DNA of 64,000 nucleotides from Arthrobacter saudimassiliensis. Lineage in GTDB: Bacteria > Actinomycetota > Actinomycetes > Actinomycetales > Micrococcaceae. Where the stretch lies: the NCBI GenBank assembly GCA_900016675.1, contig LN483072.1, positions 186,001-250,000 of the forward strand, read 5' to 3'. Position numbers and translations under genes: made by a program. Each line of letters starts with the position of its first letter. The first letter of the stretch is position 1. Shown in pieces: positions 35,458 to 43,781 of the stretch. The notes beneath the pieces were generated by a model. That model was not told the origin of the DNA. It worked only from the letters and a program-made list of their open reading frames with translations, and did not search any database.

Positions 35458-36765
35458 ATGACTTCGTCGACGAACGCATCGGAATCCGTGGAGCTGGCCG
35501 CCGAGACCGAGGTGGCATTGGAACGGGCGGAGGCAGCCCACCGGCATGAGCAGCTGTTTTCGCAGCGCGCGCACCACATCAAGCAGTCCGCGGTCCGCGA
35601 CGTCTTCGACATCTCCATCCGGCCCGGGCTCATCTCCCTGGCCGGCGGCAGCCCGTACCTGCGCTCCCTGCCCCTCGACGACCTTGCCGCCACCGTGGCG
35701 GACCTGATCCGTGGACATGGCCTGGAAGCGCTCCAGTACGGCGGCGGCCGCGGCACGGACGAGCTGCGCCGGCTGGCCTGCGAGATCATGGCCGAGGAGG
35801 GCATCACCGACGCCGATCCCGAGGACATCGTCATCACCACCGGATCGCAGGCGGCGCAGGACGTGGCGGGAAAGGTCTTCTGCGATCCCGGCGACGTCGT
35901 GCTCTGTGAGGACCCCACCTATGTGGGCGCGCTGAACTCCTTCGAGGCCTACCAGGTAGACTTGCAGCCGGTGGAGACCGACGCCGAGGGGCTCGTTCCG
36001 GAGCGCCTGGCGGAGCGGATCCGGGAGCTGGAGGCCGCCGGGCGGCGCATCAAGCTCCTGTACACGATTCCGAGCTTCAACAACCCGAGCGGGATCACCA
36101 TGACCGCCGGCCGCCGGCAGCAGGTCGTGGACATCTGCCGGGACCACGGCATCCTGGTCCTCGAGGACAACCCCTACGGGCTGCTCCGGTTCGACGGCCG
36201 TCCGCTGGTGCCGATGCGGGCAGGCAACCCCGACGACGTGCTGTACCTCGGCTCGTTCTCCAAGATCTTTGCCCCCGGGGTCCGGCTGGGCTGGGCCCTG
36301 GTGCCGCGGCACCTGTTCCGCCGCTTCTACCTGGCCTGCGAGGCGGTGGTCCTGTGCCCGTCGCCGCTTAACCAGATGCTGGTGACCGCCTACTTCCGGG
36401 ACTACGACTGGCGGGCCCAGCTGCGGGCCTCGCGCGCGCTGTACGCCGAGCGCTGCTCCGCCATGCTGGCCGCCCTGGGCGAGCACATGCCCGAGGGCGT
36501 GTCCTGGACGGAGCCCGACGGCGGGTTCTTCGTCTGGCTCACCCTGCCCGAGGGCGTGGACACCTACCCGCTGCTGACGCAGGCCGTGGAGGCCGGCGTG
36601 GTGTTCGTGCCCGGCGCCGCGTTCACGCCGTCGGACGAGCCCGCGTCGACCCTGCGCCTGGCGTTCTCCGGGGTCTCCCCCGAGGACATCGCCGAGGGCG
36701 TGCGGCGGCTGGCGCCGATCATCCGGCGGGCGGTGGAGGCCGCCCCACCCGGGCACCCGGCCTAG
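35458..36765 (+). CDS. PLP-dependent aminotransferase, class I/II fold (LysN/2-aminoadipate type)
   Basis: 435 residues from ATG 35458. GLISLAGGSPYLRSLPLDDL, LQYGGGRGTDELRRLACEIM, ITTGSQAAQDVAGKVFCDPGD, the PLP lysine in LGSFSKIFAPGVRLGW and LYTIPSFNNPSGITM are typical of the MocR/LysN subgroup without the GntR domain. TATCAT lies about 6 nt before the ATG, so the mRNA may be leaderless; a GTG at 35431 is an alternative. The TAG stop at 36763-36765 lies in the CTAG target duplication of the adjoining IS481 element, so the insertion did not change the protein. The substrate is unknown. Confidence 0.87.
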   Translation: MTSSTNASESVELAAETEVALERAEAAHRHEQLFSQRAHHIKQSAVRDVFDISIRPGLISLAGGSPYLRSLPLDDLAATVADLIRGHGLEALQYGGGRGTDELRRLACEIMAEEGITDADPEDIVITTGSQAAQDVAGKVFCDPGDVVLCEDPTYVGALNSFEAYQVDLQPVETDAEGLVPERLAERIRELEAAGRRIKLLYTIPSFNNPSGITMTAGRRQQVVDICRDHGILVLEDNPYGLLRFDGRPLVPMRAGNPDDVLYLGSFSKIFAPGVRLGWALVPRHLFRRFYLACEAVVLCPSPLNQMLVTAYFRDYDWRAQLRASRALYAERCSAMLAALGEHMPEGVSWTEPDGGFFVWLTLPEGVDTYPLLTQAVEAGVVFVPGAAFTPSDEPASTLRLAFSGVSPEDIAEGVRRLAPIIRRAVEAAPPGHPA

Positions 36766-37754
36766 TTGTACTGCCCAGCGAGGTTAGTTAAGCGGCTGAT
36801 GGGTGGCTGGTTCCCGATTGCAGTGTGGGGTCTGTGGTGATTGTACTCATGGACCCAACCCGATAATGCTTCGCGGCGGGCGGTTTCATTGGCATAGAAA
36901 CGGGCGTAGGCCCATCCGTCGTTCAGGGTGCGGTGGAACCGCTCGATCTTGCCGTTGGTCTGGGGCCGATAGGGTCGGGTGCGCTTGGGCGTGATGCCCA
37001 GTTCGGCGCATTTGTCGCGCCATGCATGTGAGCGGTAGGCAGACCCGTTGTCCGATAAGACCCGCTCCACGGTGACGCCGCGGTCGGCGAACCAGGCCGC
37101 GGCCCGTTCGAGCACTCCGATGGCCGTGACTGATTTCTCGTCGTCGTGGATCTCGGCGTAGGCGATCCTTGAGTGGTCATCGATGACGGTGTGCACGAAA
37201 GCGGTACCCATTTTCGGGTTGCGGTGGGCATTGCGCGGCTTATCAGGCGTTGCCGAACGGTTCTTCCTGCCTTGCACCCTTCCCACCAGTCGGTGCCCGC
37301 CACCGTCGGGGATGTTGCCGAACTTCGTGACGTCCACATGGATCATCGCGCCGGGGTGTGAGTGTTCGTACCGGCGGATCGGTTCCCGGGTAACCCTGTC
37401 GATATGGCGCAACCGGTTGATCCGGCATCGGACCAGCACGGCGTGCACGGTTGAGGCGGCCAAACCCAGCCGGTGGGCGATCTGAACCGGGCCCAAACGC
37501 TTGCGCCAGCGCAGCGCCACGATCTTCTTGACCACAGCCTGCGGGGTGCGGTTCGGGCTTGTCCGGGGCCGGCTGGGCTTGTCAATCATCCCGTCCTTGC
37601 CGTGGACGCGATAGCGGTCAGACCAGCGATTGGCCGTCGGCCACGAGACCATGTACATCTTTGCCGCAGCGGCCACGCTCCACCCCTCATCGACGATGAG
37701 CTTGGCGAGGCTCAGACGTGCTTTAGGCGTCAGTGCTGCACTAGCGTGGGACAT
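36762..37754 (-). CDS. IS481-family transposase
   Basis: 330 residues. An N-terminal HTH pair (KARLSLAKLIVDEGWSVAAAAKMYMVSWPTANRW) precedes an rve integrase core with the D-D-E triad in IHVDVTKFG, VLSDNGSAYRSHAWR and NGKIERFHRTLNDGWAY. ATG 37754 has AGGAGG 5 nt upstream. The TAG stop is supplied by the CTAG target duplication at 36762-36765, so the reading frame closes outside the element. The gene looks intact. Confidence 0.93.
   Translation of the reverse strand: MSHASAALTPKARLSLAKLIVDEGWSVAAAAKMYMVSWPTANRWSDRYRVHGKDGMIDKPSRPRTSPNRTPQAVVKKIVALRWRKRLGPVQIAHRLGLAASTVHAVLVRCRINRLRHIDRVTREPIRRYEHSHPGAMIHVDVTKFGNIPDGGGHRLVGRVQGRKNRSATPDKPRNAHRNPKMGTAFVHTVIDDHSRIAYAEIHDDEKSVTAIGVLERAAAWFADRGVTVERVLSDNGSAYRSHAWRDKCAELGITPKRTRPYRPQTNGKIERFHRTLNDGWAYARFYANETARREALSGWVHEYNHHRPHTAIGNQPPISRLTNLAGQYN
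36766..36792 (+). repeat. Left terminal inverted repeat of the IS481 element
   Basis: 27 bp beginning TTGTACTGCCCAGCGAGG; matches the complement of the right end at 23 of 27 positions, the first 13 being identical. Confidence 0.88.
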
Positions 37755-37851
37755 GAAGGCCTCCTGTTTGTGAAGCGGTTTCTTAGACAGCTCCACTCCA
37801 CATCGGGAGGCCTTCGTCATCCCTTCAATTCAGTTCGTGTCGTCACACGAA

Positions 37852-37878
37852 CTCAACCAACCTGCCTGGGCAGTACAA
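37852..37878 (-). repeat. Right terminal inverted repeat of the IS481 element
   Basis: 27 bp; on the minus strand it begins TTGTACTGCCCAGGCAGG and differs from the left end at four positions. Confidence 0.88.
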
Positions 37879-37896
37879 CTAGCGCCGCCCGGAGCG

Positions 37897-37913
37897 GGCA
37901 GTCCCGGACTGCC
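37897..37913. terminator. Short hairpin between the IS element and purN
   Basis: GGCAGT-CCCGG-ACTGCC, 7 bp from the purN stop. Before the IS insertion it would have lain just after the aminotransferase stop, so it may have been a shared bidirectional terminator. Confidence 0.4.
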
Positions 37914-37919
37914 GCCGGG

Positions 37920-38498
37920 TCAGGGTGAGGGGACGCCGTCGGCGGCGAAGGCGGCCAGGGTCTGCAGCAGCAGGCGCCGTTCCTGGACCTTGATCCGCTC
38001 GTGCAGGCTTTCCTCGGTGTCACCGTCGCGGACCTCGACGGCGGCCTGGGCGATGATCGGCCCGGTGTCCACCCCGGCGTCGGCCCAGTGCACCGTGCAG
38101 CCGGTGACCTTCACGCCGTAGGCCAGCGCGTCGCGCACGCCGTGGGCGCCCGGAAAGGACGGCAGCAGGGCCGGATGGGTGTTCAGGTAGCGGCCCGCGA
38201 AGGCGTCGATGAAGTCCGCGTCCACGATCCGCATGAACCCCGAGGACAGGACCAGGTCCGGCTGGTATGAGGCGACCCGTGCGGCCAGTGCCCGGTTCCA
38301 CTCGGCGCGGTCGGCGTAGTCGCGGAAGTTCACCACGAAGGTCTCGCAGCCGGCGTCGGCCGCCCGCTGCACCCCGCCGGTGCCGTGGCGGTCCGCGCCC
38401 ACCGCGGCGATGTCCACGTCCAGACTGCCCGCGGCCACGGCGTCGAGGACCGCCTGGAGGTTGGATCCGGTACCGGAAACGAGGACGACGATGCGCAT
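37920..38498 (-). CDS. purN: Phosphoribosylglycinamide formyltransferase (GAR transformylase)
   Basis: 192 residues, family length. VVLVSGTGSNLQAVLDAV binds the GAR phosphate; the catalytic Asn/His lie in YLNTHPALLPSFPGAHGVRDAL and the Asp in GCTVHWADAGVDTGPIIAQAAV. It transfers formyl from 10-formyl-THF to GAR in purine synthesis. ATG 38498 has AAGG 7 nt upstream. Other pur genes lie outside the window. Confidence 0.95.
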   Translation of the reverse strand: MRIVVLVSGTGSNLQAVLDAVAAGSLDVDIAAVGADRHGTGGVQRAADAGCETFVVNFRDYADRAEWNRALAARVASYQPDLVLSSGFMRIVDADFIDAFAGRYLNTHPALLPSFPGAHGVRDALAYGVKVTGCTVHWADAGVDTGPIIAQAAVEVRDGDTEESLHERIKVQERRLLLQTLAAFAADGVPSP

Positions 38499-38508
38499 GC
38501 GTCAACCT

Positions 38509-38527
38509 TAGGCGAGCCCGTCGCCTA
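38509..38527. promoter_or_regulatory. Inverted repeat TAGGCGA-GCCCG-TCGCCTA between purN and a divergent gene
   Basis: A perfect 7-bp inverted repeat in the 39-bp gap between the divergent starts at 38498 and 38538. It may be an operator serving either gene. No regulator is assigned. Confidence 0.4.
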
Positions 38528-38537
38528 CCCTTAAACC

Positions 38538-38966
38538 ATGACCGCACCCGGCCAGACTCCGCCGCCCGTCCGCCCTTCGGCTCCTCGCCGTCCTTCCGAG
38601 GACCAGGCGCGGGAGGCCCGCAACTACCTCGGTTTGTTCACGCTGCTGGTCCTGGGCCTGGCCCTTTCCAGCAACCTCGTGCTGCCGTGGAAGCTGGTGC
38701 CGCTGGTGCTCGGCGTCGCGGCCCTGGTGATCGGGATCATGACGCTGGTCAAGCTGGTCCGGCTGAAGTCGCGGCCGCTGCTGACGGTCACCACGGTGCT
38801 GCTGCTGGGCATGAGCGCCATGATGACGCTGCTGATGGCGGTCATGGTCGCCGCGTGGCCGCTGACCGCGTCCTGGGAGCAGTGCCGCACCGGAGCGCTG
38901 ACGCTCCAGGCGCAGGAGGCATGCGACGCCGAGCTGAGCGAGTCCGCCGGGGTGAGCATGCCCTGA
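38538..38966 (+). CDS. Small membrane protein of unknown function
   Basis: 142 residues. A Pro-rich basic N-terminus (about 25) is followed by three hydrophobic segments (about 30-48, 50-70, 82-108) and a short extracellular-type tail with two Cys (WEQCRTGALTLQAQEACDAE). No ribosome site is evident before ATG 38538 and TACCCT lies about 7 nt upstream, so the message may be leaderless. Such proteins commonly sit beside purN in this group; the role is unknown. Confidence 0.75.
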   Translation: MTAPGQTPPPVRPSAPRRPSEDQAREARNYLGLFTLLVLGLALSSNLVLPWKLVPLVLGVAALVIGIMTLVKLVRLKSRPLLTVTTVLLLGMSAMMTLLMAVMVAAWPLTASWEQCRTGALTLQAQEACDAELSESAGVSMP

Positions 38967-39022
38967 GGCCTTCGCAGGCCCGACGCCGTGCCGGGACCGG
39001 TGCGGCGGGACAGGCGCGGCGG

Positions 39023-40306
39023 CTACCGCTTCTCCCGCTCCAGCCAGGGGCCGGCCGCGTAGCCGATGACCACGCCGACCGCGACCTCCGCGGCGATCAG
39101 CAGCCCGGTCCACAGCGGGTCGGGGCCAAGCTCGGTGAAACGTCCGATGCCCAGTGAGCCGCGGCTGACCAGGGCCACGGCCGCCGCCAGCAGGCCGCTG
39201 ACCAGCCCCACCAGGATCCCCAGCACCACGGTGGAGGCCGGAGCGGTGAACCAGCGGGCATGGATGCGGATGGACAGCCATTCATCGAAGTGGTTCTCGC
39301 CCTCGCGCAGGAACCACCAGCCCGCCAGCACTCCGGCCAGCACCGGCAGCAGGAGTGCGGCGTACCCGTATTCGAGGGTTCCGCCGGGCAGCGCGGCAAG
39401 CACCGGCACCGCGGGCAGCGGGCCGACGGCGGTCTCCAGGGGGCTGACGCTGCTGCCCGCGCCCAGCGCGAACCCGGCGCCCGAGGACCAGCCCAGCGCC
39501 CAGCCCACGAAGTTGGGCATCAGGCCCAGCTGGGCCACCGTCAACACGACGCCGCCGATCAGCCCGGCGTCCAGGTGCTGGTAGACGGTTGCCACCTCGG
39601 CCCAGTGCAGGCCGAGGCAGACGGCCAGCAGGGCGGCGGCCAGCCCGACGGCGGCGACGGCGCCAACGGTTCCGGCGCGCACCACCGCCCACAGGTAGGA
39701 GCCCGCCCAGCGGGAGTGCTGGCTGGTGCGGGAGACCCAGGCGGCCACGTCCACGCCGAAGAGCCGCTCCCAGGACCCGGCCTCCCGGCGCAGGCCGATG
39801 ACCAGTCCCAGCCCGGACGCCAGCAGGGGCACCAGCGCCCCCGCGACCGGCGAGATGCTCACGTCGGCGTTGGAGGAGAACCACGCTGCGGCTCCGCCGG
39901 CCATGGCATAGATGCCGAGCGCGCCGAGCAGCGCCTGCCAGAGCTGGTCGGTGTAGCTGGCGCGGGCCAGGCGCCGTCCGGCCCGCCAGGCCAGGAAGAA
40001 CGGCAGCAGGGTCAGGCCGAGGGGAACCAGCGAGAGCAGCCCGGAGGCCGCCTCGGGCGCGACCTCTCCCGGTACGAAGGTCAGGGTCAGCGGCACGCCG
40101 TGGATCAGCAGCCAGGCCTGCCCGGCCAGGCGGGCCAGCGAGCCGAAGTCCCGGTCGGTGAATCCGTTGGCAAACCAGACGCCGGTCAGCGGCAGCACCA
40201 CCACCAGGGCGGAGATCACGGCGGCCTGGCCCAGCTCGAAGGCGCCCTGCAGCCACAGCGGCATGGGTAGAACGCCCGGCCCCTTGGGGCGGGTAAAGAG
40301 TTTCAT
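39023..40306 (-). CDS. DUF6350 integral membrane protein
   Basis: 427 residues with nine or more hydrophobic segments (FELGQAAVISALVVVLPLTGVWFANG near the start, VVIGYAAGPWLEREKR at the end). DUF6350 proteins are multi-pass actinobacterial membrane proteins usually close to purN/purH and cell-envelope genes; no activity is known. GAGGGG abuts the ATG at 40306, so a slightly later start is possible. Confidence 0.78.
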   Translation of the reverse strand: MKLFTRPKGPGVLPMPLWLQGAFELGQAAVISALVVVLPLTGVWFANGFTDRDFGSLARLAGQAWLLIHGVPLTLTFVPGEVAPEAASGLLSLVPLGLTLLPFFLAWRAGRRLARASYTDQLWQALLGALGIYAMAGGAAAWFSSNADVSISPVAGALVPLLASGLGLVIGLRREAGSWERLFGVDVAAWVSRTSQHSRWAGSYLWAVVRAGTVGAVAAVGLAAALLAVCLGLHWAEVATVYQHLDAGLIGGVVLTVAQLGLMPNFVGWALGWSSGAGFALGAGSSVSPLETAVGPLPAVPVLAALPGGTLEYGYAALLLPVLAGVLAGWWFLREGENHFDEWLSIRIHARWFTAPASTVVLGILVGLVSGLLAAAVALVSRGSLGIGRFTELGPDPLWTGLLIAAEVAVGVVIGYAAGPWLEREKR

Positions 40307-40445
40307 CCCCTCTATCGTGCCACCCGCGGCCCGGCCCGCGGCTGAGGCCGCCGGCGTGAGTCCACCCCCGGCGCCCCGGCCGGGCCCCGCGGCAGCCGGC
40401 GGCCACCGCCGCTGCGGCAGCGCCGGTGCGACGGCGCCGTGGTGG

Positions 40446-41204
40446 TCAGCCGGCCAGGTCCACGATGCCCTTGACCAGGGCCGCGCCGGCGCCGAAGAAC
40501 GCGAAGACGATCACCGCGGCACGGGCCTGCTCATCCCGGATCCGGCGCTGGAGCCGTTCGCCGGCGTAGATGCCGCCGACGATCATCAGGATGATCAGCG
40601 CCCAGGCCCACGGCGCGAACGGGGGCATGTGCCCGGGATCCAGCGAGAGCTTGGTGGCGAGCGTGACCGCGGCGATCGAGACGAAGAAGGGCTGCAGCGT
40701 CGCAGCGAACGGCCGCTGCGGCCAGCGCGCCAGCAGCGCATACGCACTGACGGATGGCCCGCCGACGCCGGCGACGGCGTTGGTCACGCCCGAGGTGAAT
40801 CCGGCCACGACCTTGGCGGTGTTGCCCCTGACGACCACGCTGGTCCGGGTCAGCAGCAGCGAGACGGACAGGGCCGCCAGCACGACCGACCCCACGATCA
40901 CCGCCATCGGCGCGGCGGGCAGGTAGACCGCGGCCACCGAGGCGGGGATGCTGCCCAGCACCGCGGGAATCACCAGCCACCGGAACATGCTCCAGTCCAC
41001 GTCCCGGTACACCCGGAACAGGATCAGCAGGGAGGAGACCAGCCCGCACACGTTGACCATCAGCACCCCGCCGTGGGCGCCCAGGATGATCACCAGGAAC
41101 GGTGAAATCAACAGCGCGAAGCCCAGGCCGGCGATCCGCTGCGCCATGGCGCCCAGGAAAATCGCCGCCAGCACAATGATCAGCAGTCCCACACTCACCA
41201 GCAC
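40446..41204 (-). CDS. TauE/SafE-family sulfite/organosulfonate exporter-like permease
   Basis: 252 residues with about eight hydrophobic helices. The N-terminal half (FLGAMAQRIAGLGFALLISPFLVIILGAHGGVLM) and the second-repeat signature GFTSGVTNAVAGVGGPSVSAYAL are characteristic of TauE/SafE (PF01925). These proteins move small anions across the membrane; the substrate is not known here. The start is GTG 41204, 16 bp from the divergent DUF1684 gene. Confidence 0.88.
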   Translation of the reverse strand: MLVSVGLLIIVLAAIFLGAMAQRIAGLGFALLISPFLVIILGAHGGVLMVNVCGLVSSLLILFRVYRDVDWSMFRWLVIPAVLGSIPASVAAVYLPAAPMAVIVGSVVLAALSVSLLLTRTSVVVRGNTAKVVAGFTSGVTNAVAGVGGPSVSAYALLARWPQRPFAATLQPFFVSIAAVTLATKLSLDPGHMPPFAPWAWALIILMIVGGIYAGERLQRRIRDEQARAAVIVFAFFGAGAALVKGIVDLAG

Positions 41205-41220
41205 ATCCTAGGCTGGTTCC

Positions 41221-41862
41221 ATGGTTTCCCCGCTTTTGGCACTTCACACAGCCGACTGGCGCCTGCGCGTCTTCGAGCTGTACGCCCGGGTCCGCGAGGC
41301 TGCTGCGGACTCGCCGCCGGCGGCCCACCGGATCTGGCGCGAGGGCCGCGACCGGCTCTTCGCCGACCATCCGGCGTCGCCCCTCTCCCCCGCCGCCCGC
41401 GCGGACTTCGGGGGCCTCGCCGTCGCGCCCTATGATCCGTGGCTGCGGGTGCAGGCGGTGCCCGACGACGACGGCGCGGGCCAGGTGCGCGAGGTCCCCA
41501 CCGGCACCGACGGCACCGTCCGGTTCGAACGCCTCGGCACGGTGGCGGCCGACGGCGTCGGCCGGCTGGCGCTGTGGCGCCTGGCCTCGTACGGCGGCGG
41601 ACTGTTCCTGCCCCTGCATGACGGCACCTCCGGCCGGCCGGCGGCTGAAGGCGGCAGCTACGGCGGCGGCCGCTACCTGCTGGACACGATCAAGGGCGCG
41701 TTCCTGGGCGCCGGCGCGCGGGAGGGCTCGCTGATCCTGGACTTCAACTTCCTGTACAACCCCTCCTGCGCCTACGACCCGGCCTGGGCCTGCCCCCTGC
41801 CCGGGCCGGAAAACCGGGTTCCCGCCCCGGTGACGGCCGGCGAGCTGGCCGCCGGGTACTGA
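41221..41862 (+). CDS. DUF1684 domain protein
   Basis: 213 residues. LHTADWRLRVFELYARVREA, RLFADHPASPLSP, then YGGGRYLLDTIKGA and LILDFNFLYNPSCAYDPAWACPLPGPENRVPAPVTAGE match DUF1684, where the final block (F-N-x-x-Y-N-P-x-C-x-Y) is invariant. The family may bind a metal or small molecule; function unproven. It is divergent from the TauE-like gene and 39 bp before the MSMEG_6728-type gene. Confidence 0.87.
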   Translation: MVSPLLALHTADWRLRVFELYARVREAAADSPPAAHRIWREGRDRLFADHPASPLSPAARADFGGLAVAPYDPWLRVQAVPDDDGAGQVREVPTGTDGTVRFERLGTVAADGVGRLALWRLASYGGGLFLPLHDGTSGRPAAEGGSYGGGRYLLDTIKGAFLGAGAREGSLILDFNFLYNPSCAYDPAWACPLPGPENRVPAPVTAGELAAGY

Positions 41863-41901
41863 GGTCCGCGGGCGGGGCGGGGCTGCTGGCACACTGGTGG
41901 G

Positions 41902-42705
41902 ATGCAGACCTTCCTCCCCTACGCCGATTTCGGGCGCAGCGCGGCCGTGCTGGACCAGCCCCGGCTGGGCAAGCAGCGGGTGGAGACCCTGCAGATCCTG
42001 CGGGCGCTGGTGGTGCCGGACTATGGCTGGCAGAACCACCCGGCGACGCTGATGTGGATGGGCCATGTGCCCGCCCTGGTCGCCTACGGCCTGGCGATGG
42101 CGGATGAATGGATCCGCCGCGGCCATGCCGACACCACCCGGGAGCAGATCCTGGAGTTCGCCCCGGAGGCGGAGGCCGCCGACGTCGTCCTGCCGTACTG
42201 GGTCGGCGATGAGGCGGTGCACCGCAGCCACCGCTCCAACCTGATCGCCAAGGACCCGGCGTTCTACGGCCCGCGGTTTCCGGACACGGACGGCGGGCTG
42301 CCCTACGTCTGGCCGCAGCCGCGCACGCTGATCCGGCCGCAGGATCCGCCCGGGGGCATCTGGGCGGCGCGGACGGCGGCCCCGGAGCGGGGCCGGGCGC
42401 TGATCCGGCTGCCGATGCTCTCCGCGAAGGGCACGCCGATCAGCGGGAAGCGGGGCCGCCAGCTGGTCCGCCTGCTGGAGGACATGGCCGACGGCGATCC
42501 GGTGGCGGTGCTGGCCGGAGACCCGTCCGTCGTGCTGCTGGGCACCGCCGGAGAGGTGCGGCTGACCAACGACACCGCGGAGCGCGAGGTCCTGCTCACC
42601 GGCCAGGCCGCCCGCAGTGACTTCGCCAGCCCCGCGCTGCTGCAGGACCCGCGGACCCTGTTCCGGGTTCCCGCCCCGCAGCCGGCGGGCAGCCGCAGGG
42701 ACTGA
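41902..42705 (+). CDS. MSMEG_6728-family protein (pyrimidine-dimer-glycosylase-like)
   Basis: 267 residues. MQTFLPYADFGRSAAVLDQPRLGKQRVETLQILRAL and WQNHPATLMWMGHVPALVAYG define the actinobacterial MSMEG_6728 family, whose N-terminal half relates to DNA-glycosylase-like folds (T4 endonuclease V type). The C-terminal third (RGRALIRLPMLSAKG, VVLLGTAGEVRL) is less conserved. A role in DNA repair is suggested by annotation of relatives, not shown. Confidence 0.8.
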   Translation: MQTFLPYADFGRSAAVLDQPRLGKQRVETLQILRALVVPDYGWQNHPATLMWMGHVPALVAYGLAMADEWIRRGHADTTREQILEFAPEAEAADVVLPYWVGDEAVHRSHRSNLIAKDPAFYGPRFPDTDGGLPYVWPQPRTLIRPQDPPGGIWAARTAAPERGRALIRLPMLSAKGTPISGKRGRQLVRLLEDMADGDPVAVLAGDPSVVLLGTAGEVRLTNDTAEREVLLTGQAARSDFASPALLQDPRTLFRVPAPQPAGSRRD

Positions 42706-42717
42706 ACACCGGCGGCG

Positions 42718-43776
42718 TCAGGCGTTGGCGTCCGACTCGGCCGGCGTCCGCGGCACGGCGGTGCTGGAGCGGACCACGAACTCGGTCGGATAGTAACCGT
42801 GCAGCAGGTCCGGGGCGGGAGCACGGTTCTGCAGCAGCGAGAGGACCGCCGCGACCGCCGCAGCGCCCTGACCGGCCGGATCCTGGCCAATGGTCGTCAG
42901 CCCGAAGACCTCCGCCAGCTCATGGTCGTCAATGCCGATCACGGACAGATCCTCCGGCACGCGCAGGCCCAGTTCGCGGGCCGCCAGCAGCGTCCCGACG
43001 GCGATTTCATCCGCCGCGCAGAATATCCCGGTCACCCGGGTGTCCGGATCGGCGAGCAGCCGCTTCGCCGCGGTCCGTCCTCCGGCCACGCTGAACTCCG
43101 AGCTGGCCAGCCACTGCGGCTGCACCTCGATTCCCGCTTCGGCCATCGCGTGCAGGTAGCCGTCCTGCCGGGTGCTGCCCATCCGGAAGTCACGCTCCAG
43201 CTCTTCGCCGCCGCCGATGTGGGCGATGCGCCGGTGCCCCAGGGAGATCAGGTGCCGGGTGGCCAGGGCGGAGATGCTGAACTCATCCACCCGGACCGTG
43301 GGGGTCTCCGGCAGCGGGCCGCCGATGGCCACGATCGGCTTGTCCACGGCCCGCAGCTGGCCGAGCTCCTCCTCGGTGAGCCGCAGCGCCACGGTGATGA
43401 CGGCGTCGAGCCGCTTGCGCCGCAGCATCTCCTTCAGCACGCTTTCCCGGTGGCCCGGCCCGTCGCTGGTGTTGTACAGGGTCAGGTCGTAGCCGGCCTC
43501 GATCAGCGCCGACGCCGCCCCCTCCAGGACCTGCGAGAAGTACCAGCGGCCCACGCTGGGCATGACGATGCCGATGTTGCGGCTGCGCCCGGAGGCCAGC
43601 GAGGAGGCGTTGTAGGAGATGACGAACCCCAGTTCGTCCGCTGCCTGCTGCACCTTCCTGCGCGTGGCCTCCGAGACCCTTCCGTTGCCGCTCAGCGCCC
43701 GGGATACGGTCGCCGCCGACACGCCGGCGCGGGCGGCGACCTCCTTGATGCCGGCTCCCCGGGCATGTTTTTCCAC
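42718..43776 (-). CDS. LacI-family transcriptional repressor of the maltose-type cluster
   Basis: 352 residues. HTH IKEVAARAGVSAATVSRALSGNGRVSEATRRKVQQAADELGF, followed by a LacI/GalR periplasmic-binding-like domain (NIGIVMPSVGRWYFSQVLEGA, GIFCAADEIAVGTLLAARELGLRVPEDLSVIGIDD). GTG 43776 starts 5 nt after the glucosidase stop, with no ribosome site, so it is probably translated by coupling. It likely binds the two palindromes at 45540 and 45686 and releases them on a maltodextrin-type sugar. Confidence 0.88.
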   Translation of the reverse strand: MEKHARGAGIKEVAARAGVSAATVSRALSGNGRVSEATRRKVQQAADELGFVISYNASSLASGRSRNIGIVMPSVGRWYFSQVLEGAASALIEAGYDLTLYNTSDGPGHRESVLKEMLRRKRLDAVITVALRLTEEELGQLRAVDKPIVAIGGPLPETPTVRVDEFSISALATRHLISLGHRRIAHIGGGEELERDFRMGSTRQDGYLHAMAEAGIEVQPQWLASSEFSVAGGRTAAKRLLADPDTRVTGIFCAADEIAVGTLLAARELGLRVPEDLSVIGIDDHELAEVFGLTTIGQDPAGQGAAAVAAVLSLLQNRAPAPDLLHGYYPTEFVVRSSTAVPRTPAESDANA

Positions 43777-43781
43777 GGAAG

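Larger units (their letters stand above)
36766..37878 (-). mobile_element. IS481-family insertion sequence, complete, flanked by CTAG
   Basis: 1113 bp. Ends start TTGTACTGCCCAG on each side. CTAG directly flanks the element at 36762-36765 and at 37879-37882, a 4-bp target duplication. IS481 is known to insert at NCTAGN. One transposase gene fills the element. The preserved ends, intact frame and exact duplication suggest a recent insertion. Confidence 0.92.
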
